A DNA stretch of 64,000 bases, from NCBI RefSeq assembly GCF_000143415.4, contig NW_003314347.1:757791-821790 (forward strand), read 5' to 3'. Each line of letters opens with the position of its first letter. Positions within the stretch are counted from its first letter, which is position 1. Shown in pieces: positions 43,183 to 54,073 of the stretch. The position numbers and the translations under genes are program-made. The stretch comes from Selaginella moellendorffii. Its lineage: Eukaryota > Streptophyta > Lycopodiopsida > Selaginellales > Selaginellaceae. Under the pieces are notes generated by a model that was given only the letters and a program-made list of their open reading frames with translations, did no database searches and had not been told where the DNA came from.

Positions 43183-46100
43183 ATGGGAATGGATTGTTGC
43201 GCAAACGGGATTGAGGCAACGGCAGAAGGGGGTGTAGCATCGGCAGAGAAGGATCAGGTTCTCCAGGCAGTCCAGGTTGCCGTGCATATCCGCCCATTGA
43301 TTTTGCAAGAACGAATCCAAGGTTGTAAGGAATGTGTTTCTCCGGTACCAAACGAACCACAGGTACTTTCTCCTCTTTCTTTTCAGCTACCACGCTTTTT
43401 TCATTCGAGGTGATTCATTCCAGGTCCAACTGGGTTCTCATGTTTTCACATTCGATCACGTCTATGGAAGCGCCGCCTCTCCGCCTTCACACATTTTTGA
43501 AGAGTGCGTAGCTCCGTTGGTTGATGGCCTCTTTCACGGGTATAATGCAACAGTTTTGGCGTATGGACAGGCAAGCGTTTCTTTTTTATTTCATGGACAA
43601 GCACCTGACGCAACGCTTTTGGCGCTAGTGTAGACTGGATCAGGCAAAACATACACGATGGGAACCGGTGGGAATGCCGAAGGAATCATCAGAAGGGTCA
43701 TGGAGACACTTTTTCGGAAGATCGAGAAGCTCAAAGACAAAGCTGATTTCCAGTTGCGGGTCTCTTTTATTGAGGTAACTTGCTGTTTTTTTTTCTTTGC
43801 GCGTTTTAACTTCGCAGTTTTGTAGATACTCAAGGAGGAAATTCACGACCTCCTTGACACGAACCCTTCCCAGGCTGTCAAGCAAGAGCCATTTGTTGGT
43901 GTCTTTGGCGTCAAGCCTTGCTCACCTGGAAAGCCACCTATCCTAATTCGTGAGACTACGGGAGGAGGAATCACACTTTCCAGCGTTACTGAAATCGACG
44001 TAACTAATCTGCATGAAATGTCCTCGTGTCTAGAGCAAGGATCTGCATTTCGTGCGACGGGGAGTACTAATATGAATACACACTCAAGGTAATCACAGTA
44101 CTTTGCAGTTTTTATGTTTTACTAACGTTTTTCTTTCACAGTCGTTCCCATGCCATTTTTACGATCACGATGGAGCAACGTAGAAGGCCAGACCCTTTAG
44201 TTGGCTCACCTGAGGACGACTACTTATCCGCCAAGCTGCACTTGGTGGATCTTGCAGGGTCGGAACGAGCAAAACGGACTGGAACGGATGGGTTGCGTTT
44301 CAAAGAAGGTTGGTTTTATTAGTTGCAGAGGTTTCACGTAAGGTTTAACTTTCTGTTTGCAGGTGTTCATATCAATAAGGGACTTTTAGCTCTTGGAAAT
44401 GTCATCAGTGCTTTGGGAGATGATAAAAAACGTAAAGAAGGAGGGCATGTTCCTTATAGGGATAGCAAACTCACTCGTCTATTGCAGGTACTGTTGCGTA
44501 GGTTTTTTTTTATTGCGTTTTGACAAGAAAACCTGTGCAGGACTCCCTTGGTGGCAACAGCAGGACTGTTATGATAGGTATGCTTTTTAATTTTTGTTTT
44601 CTTCCAATCACACGTTTGGTCCGACGCAGCATGCGTCAGCCCTGCAGATTCTAACGCAGAAGAAACTCTCAACACTCTGAAGTATGCTAATCGGGCTCGA
44701 AATATTCAAAACAAGCCGACTGTAAGTGTTTTTAGCACATTAAAAACATGTAAAAGGAATCTTTATTGCAGGTAAATCGTGATCCAGCTGCAGCAGAACT
44801 TCTAAAATTAAGACAGCAGATTGAAATTCTACAAAATCAACTTCTTTGTGCGCAGGAGGCAAATAGTTCTGACGACCTCCAGGTTTGTCATGTCAAAGTT
44901 ACAAATCTGTTTTCTTGATCTTCTTGCTTTGCAGATACTTAAACAAAAGGTCGTATGGCTCGAAGCCAGAAATGCCGAATTATGTTTGGAGCTACAACAA
45001 TCTCGTGATGCTCTTGAGGCCCTTATGCAGGAAACTCATGTAGGATATTCTTCGAGTTTATAGTTGGACTAGATGTAAGAGCTTTGTTTACAGGTGCATT
45101 GTGGATCTCAGTATGAAAACCGCGAGGGTGTGACATCACAGGTAACAATTTATGCCGACAAAAAGTGTCATGTTTTGGGTCAATTTTTTCAGGCAGAAAC
45201 AATTCTAGCTAATCAAGTTTCACGGATTAAAGAGCTTGAAACTGAGTTGCAGCAGCTGAAAGCTCGTGCTTCTCAACAAACTGTTCAGAGTTGCCATCCA
45301 CCAATGATGAGCTGCATGAACGGGAGTGCTCCAGAAGTGGTAGACCTGGAAATTCCCAGCGATCTCTCGCCTGAGATAGATACACATGCCAAAGAATTGG
45401 AACACACTATTCTTCAGGACAGTCTGGACAAAGAGTTACAAGAATTAAACAAGAAACTTGCTCAGAAAGAGGTGATACTTTCATGTGACTAGTTGCACTA
45501 GTTCTCATGCTTGTGTATTGTTTCAGGCGGAGATGAAGTCGTTCACAAAATCTGACTCTATGGTTCTAAAGCAGCATTTCGAAAGAAAGCTGGTTGAGCT
45601 CGAAGAAGAGAAGAAGGCATTGCAGGTACGTTAATTTTGCTAGAGTCGATTTTTACTTACTCGAAACTGTAGAGGGAGAGAGATGTTTTACTTGCCGAGC
45701 TAGAAAATCTTGCTACCGCCTCTGATGAGCAAACACACAAAATGCAAGATTCATACATTCAAAAGCTTAAAGAACTCGAATATCAGGCAAGTAGATTTTT
45801 CCAACTTAGAAATAAAATATTTGCTTATGTCTTACGTTTTATCAGATAGCTGATTTGAAAAAGAAGCAAGATAATCAGTCGCAGTTGCTAAAACAAAAAC
45901 AGCGCAGTGACGAGGCTGCGAGACGTTTGCATGACGAAATCCATCGAATCAAACAACAAAAGGTGTGCTCTGCTGAACTTTACTGATTCTTCTTTTACTC
46001 TTTTATTCGTCTGTTATCGTGGTGTGAAGGTGCAATTGCAACAAAAAATTAAGCAGGAATCTGAGCAGTTCCGGTTGTGGAAGGCTGCTCGTGAGAAAGA

Positions 46101-47693
46101 ACTGTTGCAGGTAACATCTCTTTAATTTGTAATTGTCTTGTAAACAGCCTCTTGCTACAGTTACGGAAAGAAGGACGAAGAAATGAATACGAAATGCACA
46201 AATTACGGGCACTGCATCAGCATCAAAAAATGGTTTCTTTTGGTAGTTCGTAAGTTCTTCGTGAACACTGTTGTTTCAGGTTCTTCAAAGGAAGACGGAG
46301 GAAGCAGCAATTGCTACACGGCGCCTGAAGGAGGTTTTGGAGTCTCGCAAGTTATCTGGACGGGAGGCTGTTTTCTGTTACTCTAACTCGAGGCATTGGA
46401 CAGGCACTTTAACAGACAATGGACACGCTTTTCAGGTCATGGTTGTGCTTCTCTCCTTTCGGCTTTTAAAACTCTCGATTTACAGGCGGATGATAAAGTC
46501 TTACACAGTTGGGTTGATCGTGAGATCGAAGTGGCCCTTCATGTTCACGAAGTTCGTGTAGCTTATGACAAGCAGAGTGAAGCGTAAGTCGAGGCTTTTA
46601 TTGCTTCCAACGTGTGTTCTCAAAGTTCTTACTTTCGTAGGCGCACTGCTCTTGCTAATGAACTGTCAAAGCTAAAGGCGGAGGAAATGTATGATCGTTC
46701 ATACAATGCGCAAAACGGGTATGCTACAGAAGTTTATCTTGTTTAATGTCTGATGATTTCAACTGATGCAGCAATTGTTTACCGATGCACGGGCAAATTG
46801 ATTTACTTGAGAACATGTTGAATGCATCTTCAGATGCATTGGTTTCAATGGCATCAGAACTCTCTGAAGCCGAAGAGCGCGAGCTCAACGGTCATGCACG
46901 ATGGCTCCATTTAAAAACTTTGGGGGAGGCCAAAGCACTGCTCAACGTAACATTCAGTGCAGCTGTGTGTGCTCGGTATGGAATTTCCCTGTCTCTGTAT
47001 AAGAAGCCAACAAGTTTCTTGTGAATTCCAGGTGCGATCTTCAAGACAGGGAGACTGAGATACGGGAGTTGAAGGACAAAATCGTTGAGCTCAACGATGC
47101 CTTGAAGCTCTCCGATGCACGCAGACAGGAACTTGACAGGCAACAGCGGTTGAAAGAGCAAGCTGTTGCCGTGGCCCTTGCTGCGGCGACAAAGGTAGAT
47201 AAAAAGTTTCGCGTGCACTGACACCAAGACTTACAATTTCCCGTCAGGCTGGTGCGGACGTTGCGGTGAGATGTGGAATGGAGGAGCTGTCGTTGGGTTT
47301 CTCACAACTTGCAGCCTCCGGATCCAAGCACTTGCAGTATCCTACAAACAATAGCGTCGATGGTTCGTCAGATTACGACGTCCGAAAGGTAAACACGATA
47401 GTCTTCAGTTATGAGAACCATATTCTTCAGTTATGAGAAGAACCACGTACTAAATCATAGATTGGGTTGACTTGCAGTTGGCCTCCCTCGAGCCTGGACT
47501 AATGACAAAGCAGCCAGGTTTTCAAACTGGAAAACTTTGGAAATGGAAGCAAAGTCATCAGCAGCGGTGGTCTTTCCACTTCAAGTGGAAATGGCAAAAG
47601 CCCTGGAGGCTCTCAGAATGGGTAAGGCATGGTGAGGAATCCATTGAAAGAGTGAGGCCTTCCAAAGTGGTCGGTCTGCTGGAGATGACTTGA
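43183..47693 (+). CDS. Kinesin-4 family motor, FRA1-like, 24 exons
   Basis: The exons join in phase to about 1077 residues: 43183-43362, 43424-43570, 43634-43774, 43826-44088, 44142-44308, 44363-44487, 44541-44577, 44630-44721, 44772-44882, 44935-45039, 45094-45141, 45193-45471, 45527-45625, 45673-45786, 45846-45962, 46030-46110, 46161-46232, 46280-46435, 46486-46583, 46641-46718, 46772-46975, 47032-47194, 47248-47388, 47478-47693. Motor motifs are [17 protein letters not shown] (P-loop split by an intron), [13 protein letters not shown] (switch I), [13 protein letters not shown] (switch II) and [19 protein letters not shown]. Then come [18 protein letters not shown], long coiled coils, and a FRA1-like block with [18 protein letters not shown] and [19 protein letters not shown]. 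Plant FRA1 moves along cortical microtubules and affects cell-wall deposition. Introns after 43570 and 45786 use GC donors (CAG|GCAAGC, CAG|GCAAGT). Confidence 0.95.
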
Positions 47694-48300
47694 TCAATCG
47701 AGGAAGGCAGATGCTGAATGCACAAGCCTGCTTGGCAGGGTATGGGGAAAGGAGCCACAGGTTACAGATTCGATGTGAGGCATAGAGACCGGTGGAAGCG
47801 ATTGCGAGTCTGAAAGGTTTGTAACTTCCGGTAAAATCTTGTGAAGTTTCTGACTACTTTGTGATTCTTCTGACAACAGGAATCGAGATGTATCAAGGAT
47901 ACATTGAAACATACACAATACACACAGCTACTACACACATACAACACACAAACACACAGCAAGCAACCAAGCAACTTGGACGATACATATAAAGTTTTTA
48001 TACGGCGGATGTATAGCAACATATTTTTACTCGTGCCGCGTGAACTTCCCGTATTTTGTTGAGATGATTCAGAGAGCTATCCAGGTAAGCTGTTTAATCT
48101 CTTGCCTGTGTCTAGCGATGTCATTTTAATTTGCTTCCATGCGTGTGTGTTTGAAGGAAGTGAAACACATTTCGTATAAAATGCCTCTGAAATGTCAAGT
48201 TCTTATCGGTATGCTTGGTGTTTTTGAATGGACTAAGTGAATTCTTTATCAGTTCTTTGCAGAAAAATGTGATTTTTGGAGCGGCAGTTTTGAGAGAAGA
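47694..48300. other. 3' flank of the kinesin gene
   Basis: No gene supported. It includes a CA-rich tract at about 47908-47965. Confidence 0.5.
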
Positions 48301-48712
48301 AAGCATCCCAGGTATGAGAGCAATTTCTGGGCACTGGACAGACTTTCACGGAGTCCATGAAAACTTCCACTCCTAGATCGAGTTGTCCAGCCATGAAGCA
48401 GGGAGACTCGAGGTTGACGGGTTTACGTCAAGAAGAAAGCAGCAAGGTCGAGCTATAGACGTTCTACCTGTGGACAAGCTGAGCGAGTTCTTGGATAGAG
48501 AACAGGGCAGTGTCCAGGAGGTAACTTTGGCGGTCCAGTTCCAGCAGAAGTGCTTCCAGGACGATTCGGGAGAGCTGGCCCCCGCGGACGTGCACAAGAT
48601 GGCTGGAGATCACTGCAGCTGAGAAGGGCGAGCTGTTCGTGTTTGGAGCAGAACGGGAAACGAAGATAAACACCTGGTTGCTCAGGCTCAAGAGTAGCGC
48701 TAGATGAAATGG
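48284..48712 (+). pseudogene. Decayed coding sequence of unknown family
   Basis: One frame is open and protein-like through 48284-48619 apart from a TAG at about 48376, with segments such as VLPVDKLSEFLDREQGS and FQQKCFQDDSGELAPADVHK. It ends at a TGA, and a second frame continues sensibly (ELFVFGAERETKINTW). A splice acceptor (CACTGCAG) lies exactly at the frame change, so a spliced gene is possible. I recognise no family. Confidence 0.3.
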
Positions 48713-48854
48713 TTCCTGCTAAAACCAAGCAGCTTATCATTATAAGTTTTGGTATGCTTATTGAGCTTGAACTACTCTTGCTCAGGCTCAAGAGTAGCGC
48801 TAGGTGGTTGTTATGAAATAGTTCCTGCTAAAACCAAGCAGCTTATCATTATAG
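48678..48854. repeat. Local imperfect tandem duplication
   Basis: TTGCTCAGGCTCAAGAGTAG and the following bases through CAGCTTATCATTATA occur at 48678-48742 and again, with an 11-nt insertion, at 48778-48854. The string AATAAGTTTTGGTATGCTT-like also recurs at 48742 and 48923, and CAAGAAATGCTTAAAAA at about 48961 and 49044. Local slippage or non-homologous duplication is likely. Confidence 0.75.
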
Positions 48855-49188
48855 AGAATAGACTCCGATTCGATGCCGAGGGCTTCGATTTAAGGCACAG
48901 TGATCGACCTCGCATTCCAGAAATAAGTTTTGGTATGCTTTATTCAGCTTGAACAATCAAGCAAGAAATGCTTAAAAATGCTTGAAATCGAAGATCCAAT
49001 CCCGGCGCCTTTGAAATGATTTACTGGCAGCTTTAACAATCCAGCAAGAAATGCTTAAAAAGTTCAAACGTGCGCCATGGACACATTGGCTAATGATATT
49101 GTTTAAGGCATCCTGAAAATTTTAAATATCAGAATTTGGAGGGAAATGTTTGGAATCTACCTGCTGTTGCCGTCCCAATGTGCCTGGA

Positions 49189-49383
49189 TCACCATCCGGA
49201 ACTGGCTATGAGGCAATTGCCCCAAGTCAAGGCTGAAATCAGAGAATCCGCCATTGCAAATCCTTGTTGATATTGCTGGACAGAATAGCCTGGATTGGGA
49301 TTTCCAAAACACTCAGCCCCATTCACTATCACAACTCCCCCACAAACAACAAGAGCTAAAAAGAAGAACAACTTGCAAGCCAT
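49189..49383 (-). CDS. Small secreted protein, 64 aa, unrecognised
   Basis: From ATG 49383: an N-terminal hydrophobic signal peptide (KLFFFLALVVCGGVVIV, cleavage plausible after VNG) followed by a short mature part, ECFGNPNPGYSVQQYQQGF, with two mature cysteines (one just after the cleavage site, one in LTWGNCLIA). An apoplastic peptide is inferred. It may have a further exon, since the stop follows soon after. No family is recognised. Confidence 0.45.
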   Translation of the reverse strand: MACKLFFFLALVVCGGVVIVNGAECFGNPNPGYSVQQYQQGFAMADSLISALTWGNCLIASSGW

Positions 49384-49392
49384 TTTGTGCAA

Positions 49393-50279
49393 AATCTATG
49401 AGTGCTCTACCCAGCATTGCAATTCCAGTATGTATATATGCATCAAGTGCACAATCACGGCACGACTCTTTTGATTGGACAGAGAGATGCGAATGGTTAA
49501 TTCCGCAGGGGTACAATTTGAAACGAGGATTTCAGCTTTGGATATGTCAACTTGAAAGAAGAATTTCAGATTAACTTAATTCAATTTAAAATGGCAAAAA
49601 TACATCTTAGAAATATACTTAAATATTCTAGCATATTATATTCATTAACAAAATAAATTTGGCTTAAAAAGTAATTGTAATAATAATACTAATAATATAA
49701 ATATATATTAGGACTAAGCTAATGGAAGGCGAGCAACCTTGGCAATCCCGGACAGTTCACCATGTTGGATCTCGCATCACACTTTACGAGCCAATGCAAT
49801 CGAAACCCATGCCGCAAAGATTGAGCTCCAGATGACAACAGAGGTGAAAGTTTCCAGCTTCTCGGCAGCTTGTTTTCATGGTGGTACTTTCAATCTAGGA
49901 GAGAATGGACTTTGTTGCTATGATTCTAAGCCAGTAACGCCGATGGTGGTGGTGGCGTTTCACTCGGAATTTCCCGGAAGAACAGCAACCATCCTGTACT
50001 TTGAGAGACTGACTACAGTGGAAGTTTGACTCAGCGTTAAATCGTTATCAAAGTGCGCTAAAAACGTTTTTGTTCCGGGTGTGCGTGCGTGCAGGATGTG
50101 ACGGAGTTCCATTGTTTGTCTCTCGCTTTTTGCGTTCTGAGTTCTTCCAACGACTAGAGATCTAGCACAAGCGTCGTGTGCGAAAGAATAAGACACCAGC
50201 AACGAGGGAGCCATTCGACGAGAAGCCCAGAACGGACATAGCTAGACAGCACTAGATCTGTACCAACAAGGCGCGAATG
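49393..50279. other. Unassigned region with chance ORFs
   Basis: A 96-codon plus-strand ORF (49739-50029) begins with ATG and has mid-range composition, but no domain is recognised. 49560-49720 is AT-rich. Confidence 0.3.
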
Positions 50280-50424
50280 TGGAGGAGAACGAGGTAACAT
50301 ACATTGTGTTGCTTGGAGCTTGTGGCGAGCTTGGAGATCTTGCCTGGGGAATGGAGCTCCATGCCAGGATCGTGGTTCTTGAACATTACTTCAAGATGAC
50401 CATGCTGCTATTACTTCATTATTA
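50280..50424 (+). pseudogene. PPR repeat remnant
   Basis: A short frame reads EVTYIVLLGACGELGDLAWG and MELHARIVVLEHYFKM, the pattern of a PPR L/S repeat junction (T-Y-x-x-L-L-x-A-C-G, then L-H-A-R-I), ending at TAA. No neighbouring repeats are in frame, so this is a scrap of a PPR gene. Confidence 0.6.
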
Positions 50425-51180
50425 AAGTGAAAGAACTTAATTGGTCGTACTGCTCAACTATTATAAATGTATATAGTGACGGCATCAACTGAAATCTACT
50501 AGAGATTTGAAACAACGAGCCCAGTTTGCTCGCTCAAAATTGAGCATAAAGTCAAGGACAGTCAGTGAAAGTCAATCAAATCTAAGAAAGTCTTCAAAGA
50601 CTGTGCTGACTTTGGCGAACCCATGGTACGGAATGCACGAACAGGAATCGGCATTTGCGAACTTCTTCCATCGCTCAAATGGAGGATCTGGGCCGCGATC
50701 GCTGTTTATTTGCTCGGTTGCACCTCTTGATTGTGCAAGAGGTGGTCATCGAGATTTGTGGAAGCTGGGATTCGCATGCCCAAAACAGTGCCATTGCCTT
50801 ATCTCCAAGTTTGCAAAGGTCTGAGCACTTCTCTCTTAAAATCCCTTTACTGGACTTGGCTTCCAGGAAGAATCAGTGGACATAGCATATATGCGAAATT
50901 TTTGTAATCGTACATGACTAAAAAAAAACAATCTTCGTTGTCAACACTCTGTGTGAGCGTTTTTGCGTGGCTTATGCTCCAGCTCCAGATCTCGATACAC
51001 AATGACCCAAAAGATACTGGGGCAAAGATCCGAGTGGAAAGGCAAAATGGTTTAGTTTCGTCCCTTCATTTTCTGGTTTGTCATTACAGTAAGCTGAGAA
51101 ACCCTAGTGGCGCTTGGAGCTATGGTGTGGCAGCACAAGACTGTCCACTTGGTATGTAAGAAATTTAGATGTTCCACTCC
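50425..51180. other. Unassigned region
   Basis: Open frames of 76-105 codons at 50507-51159 carry no recognised domain. They could be remains of the PPR gene above or unrelated. Confidence 0.3.
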
Positions 51181-51378
51181 AGTTGTGCCATGCTCGAGGC
51201 TACCACAATCTTCCAGCTGACGAGGTACACCATTGCGTCAGCCAAGTTGACCATTGTGACTTTTGGTTATCATAGCTTTGTCTCTTATGTGTGAATAAGA
51301 GCCTGGCAATGCCCAGGCGTACAGCCAACAGTGGCTGGCATTTTAGAATCGTTGCTTTTTCTTTCTTCTTGTTTTTGC

Positions 51379-51390
51379 ATGGTATCGGAG
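51379..51390 (+). mobile_element. Possible LTR-retrotransposon primer-binding site
   Basis: TGGTATCGGAGC at about 51379 differs by one base from TGGTATCAGAGC, the complement of the initiator tRNA-Met 3' end used as primer-binding site by many plant copia elements. It is preceded by TTTTTGCA, as an LTR end (CA) would be. The internal region is lost in the assembly gap that begins 55 bp downstream, so no gag-pol could be confirmed. Confidence 0.4.
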
Positions 51391-51444
51391 CTAGGCTAGC
51401 TCTCACTTTGATGGCACTATTGTTCACCTTGTCTTTAGAAGTGN

Positions 51445-51644
51445 NNNNNNNNNNNNNNNNNNNNNNNNNNNNNNNNNNNNNNNNNNNNNNNNNNNNNNNN
51501 NNNNNNNNNNNNNNNNNNNNNNNNNNNNNNNNNNNNNNNNNNNNNNNNNNNNNNNNNNNNNNNNNNNNNNNNNNNNNNNNNNNNNNNNNNNNNNNNNNNN
51601 NNNNNNNNNNNNNNNNNNNNNNNNNNNNNNNNNNNNNNNNNNNN
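51445..51644. other. Assembly gap (200 N)
   Basis: Exactly 200 unspecified bases; reading frames crossing it are meaningless. The round size suggests a placeholder gap. Confidence 0.99.
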
Positions 51645-53429
51645 AGTGAAGAAGTGTACCTGAACCTTGGCAAGACCAGTAGAGCAAGATGCTCAATCTC
51701 AAGCTCTAGCTCAACAGTTTGGCATGTGGAAGTGTTATCTGATAGGCTGGTCCTCCACATTTATATTTGCTAGAATAACTAGGCTATCAATTAATGTTAG
51801 GGAAGCAACCATGTTATCCATTGGACAATGCTGAAAAGCATAAACATTTACAGGTGAGCCAATCGCATTGTCTTGCTTGCTGCAAAGATCACTAGCAGCT
51901 AACTCTTTTATTATATGGTGAATCAATTGAGCTACCTCAACAAGGGAAGTACTATGCAATGATATATATTGAGGTCCAATATACTTTACTGGCTGGATAA
52001 TATTGATTGCTTTTACATAGAGAGTTTTGCAGACTTGTGACATCACTTTAAATAGATTTTCAAGGTATGAAATTTACAACTTGCCAACATAGAACTAGTT
52101 AAATTAATACTTTTTTCATGATTGCTCAAGATCCTGGTTCATCCAAAATTATTACAAGAAAATTACTAACAAAATCATAAAATTTATCAAAATTTACCCT
52201 TCCATTCCTGTAGAGCTGAACAAGAGGGGAGTGGTACAAATGCCTGGATAATTTCTTATAAATATTCATTAATAAAAATATTAGATAAAAATTATTATTT
52301 GGAAATATGAATATTTTTAAAAAATACACTTCTCTTTTAAAAATATTTTTTTTTAAAATTAAAAATGAATTTTTTATTATTAACAATATGCTATATGTAA
52401 ACTATATTGTTTCTTGGAATAAACTTATATCAAAATTTTATAAAAAAAAGAGAATAATTACTGCAAGATATTACTTAATTATGCATTTTACTTAGAATAT
52501 AAAACAATAAGTATTTAGGAACATTAACATATTTCTACCCAGATCCAGTCAAGAAAATAATTATTTGTACATATAGAAACTATAAATTCAAATATTATAT
52601 TTTATAGTATTATGTACTAATAAACTTTATTTGCAGTTAGGAAAAATATTTACAATCTAGCTCATTATAAAAAAAAAACTAAGATAATATATGCAGTATT
52701 TGATTAAACAGTAATATTTTCTAAGGCTGCATATAAAATATAATATGTAATATTATTGTTAAAGTTGTTTAATTTTTCTGTATTAACACTTGAAGTTTTG
52801 ATTATGGTTCTATACATTCATAAAACTAAGTTAACCCACATTTGATATACCATCACCTAGTGTTGGGTTTTATATATTTTAGATACGCCATTTGTACAGG
52901 ATATAATTTTTTTAATTATATTTGTAAATACTGTTAAATTATATTATAAAATTTAATTTTGACCTAAAATATGTAAAGATTTTTGAATAAGTTTAGGTAA
53001 AGCTGATTATTTTATTTATAATAAAGTTATTTACATAAAAAATATTCACTCTCTTAGGGTAACCCATTAAACAGAATTCAAATCTCTACCAATTTTGGAT
53101 TTTGATCTAGTGATGCAACCAAAGACATATAATCTATCAATACAACTTGTCATTGGCTAGATTAGCAAAAGCATTATGTATTGCCATCTAGATAACCCAA
53201 AATCTTTTGATACCGCATTTCCATCACCATGGCAACACAATTAGCAAGAGATAGAACCTATTATTAGAGTCTGGCCAGCACTTAGCACTTAATGTCCCAA
53301 TCTCTACACCTATGAATTCACCTGGTAAAGAAAGTAAAAATTTTACCATCCTAATAACTATGTAAATTTGCCACAATAAGAATTATGTGACTTGTGAATG
53401 CCCCTCCTCTGGTGCTAGTGGCTGAGAAA
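51645..53429. other. AT-rich region without supported genes
   Basis: A minus-strand ORF at 51735-52046 (103 codons, with HIIKELAASDLCSKQDNA) looks protein-like but matches no family I know. From 52050 the sequence is extremely A/T-rich with chance ORFs only. 53060-53400 may still contain the far 3' end of the TsaD relic. Confidence 0.5.
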
Positions 53430-53984
53430 CTACATGCCAAGCAAACTCCCAACATTGGGCATGACAATAAGCCTAGGAAGATCACAAAGAATGTTACTAT
53501 CCAAGTATAAACTCAAGCCAGGACCAATTGTCATAGCTACTCTTGCAAGTTTTGACTCTTTCACTTTTGCATTCTCTAGAGCTTGTGCCACCACCTAAAG
53601 AACATAAAATAACTTTCAAAACTTCCATTAAAAGGAGAATAGCTTACTTTGTTGATTGCTTGACTGTGGTTTAGACATGTTGCTAGAGGCATCACACCAC
53701 CATATTGTTGAAACAACTCTGCCTTGAATCCAAAGAAACAAAACAAAATAGAATAAAAATGAAAAAGAGAGAGAGAAAAGTACTTATGATCTTAATGACT
53801 CTCCCAAAATCTTTCTGTTGCTAGTGACGTAATAAAAAGTTTGAAAAAATGCAATCTCATTACAAGAAACTCCATTTACAATAGCAACTCCAATGGCATT
53901 GTAACTTGCCTCAATCCCCAAAATAAGCAACAAACTAGTAGTTGGTAATGAGAAAAGAAGGGCACCATACAGGAATTTACACAT
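53430..53984 (-). pseudogene. TsaD/Kae1-family (OSGEP-like, organellar type) remnant
   Basis: Three minus-strand exon-like pieces resemble the N-terminal third of TsaD, the tRNA threonylcarbamoyladenosine synthase subunit. The piece ending near 53790 has ILGIEASYNAIGVAIVNG (family: ILGIETSCDDTGVAIV) and RKILGESLRS. The piece 53648-53722 has AELFQQYGGVMPLATCLNHS (family: AELHxxYGGVxPxLAxxxH). The piece 53430-53594 has VVAQALENAKVKESKLAR and VAMTIGPGLSLYL. Lesions: a TAA precisely where S-Q is expected before the first donor, and loss of the Thr-Ser-Cys-Asp core. After GLSLYL the frame degenerates, with a shifted remnant HVVSQPLA where the metal-binding HHMxxH should be. Introns and splice signals are still visible. 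The unusually AT-rich context suggests long decay or transfer into non-genic DNA. Confidence 0.65.
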
Positions 53985-54051
53985 TTGGGATGGATGTGAG
54001 CTGCCATTTTTTCACTAAGAAGTGGTTAAAGAAATAACCCTTTTACAATTA

Positions 54052-54073
54052 CCCCCCCCCCCCCCCCCCCCCC
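54052..54073. repeat. Poly-C tract (22 nt)
   Basis: An uninterrupted run of 22 cytosines in otherwise AT-rich sequence. It should be polymorphic and prone to assembly error. Confidence 0.95.

Noticed and set aside
47908-47965. CA-rich short repeats considered as a CRISPR-like array
   Set aside because: Irregular CACACA microsatellite in a eukaryotic genome; no regular repeat-spacer structure.
51200-51773. ORFs spanning the N gap
   Set aside because: They exist only because unknown bases carry no stop codons.
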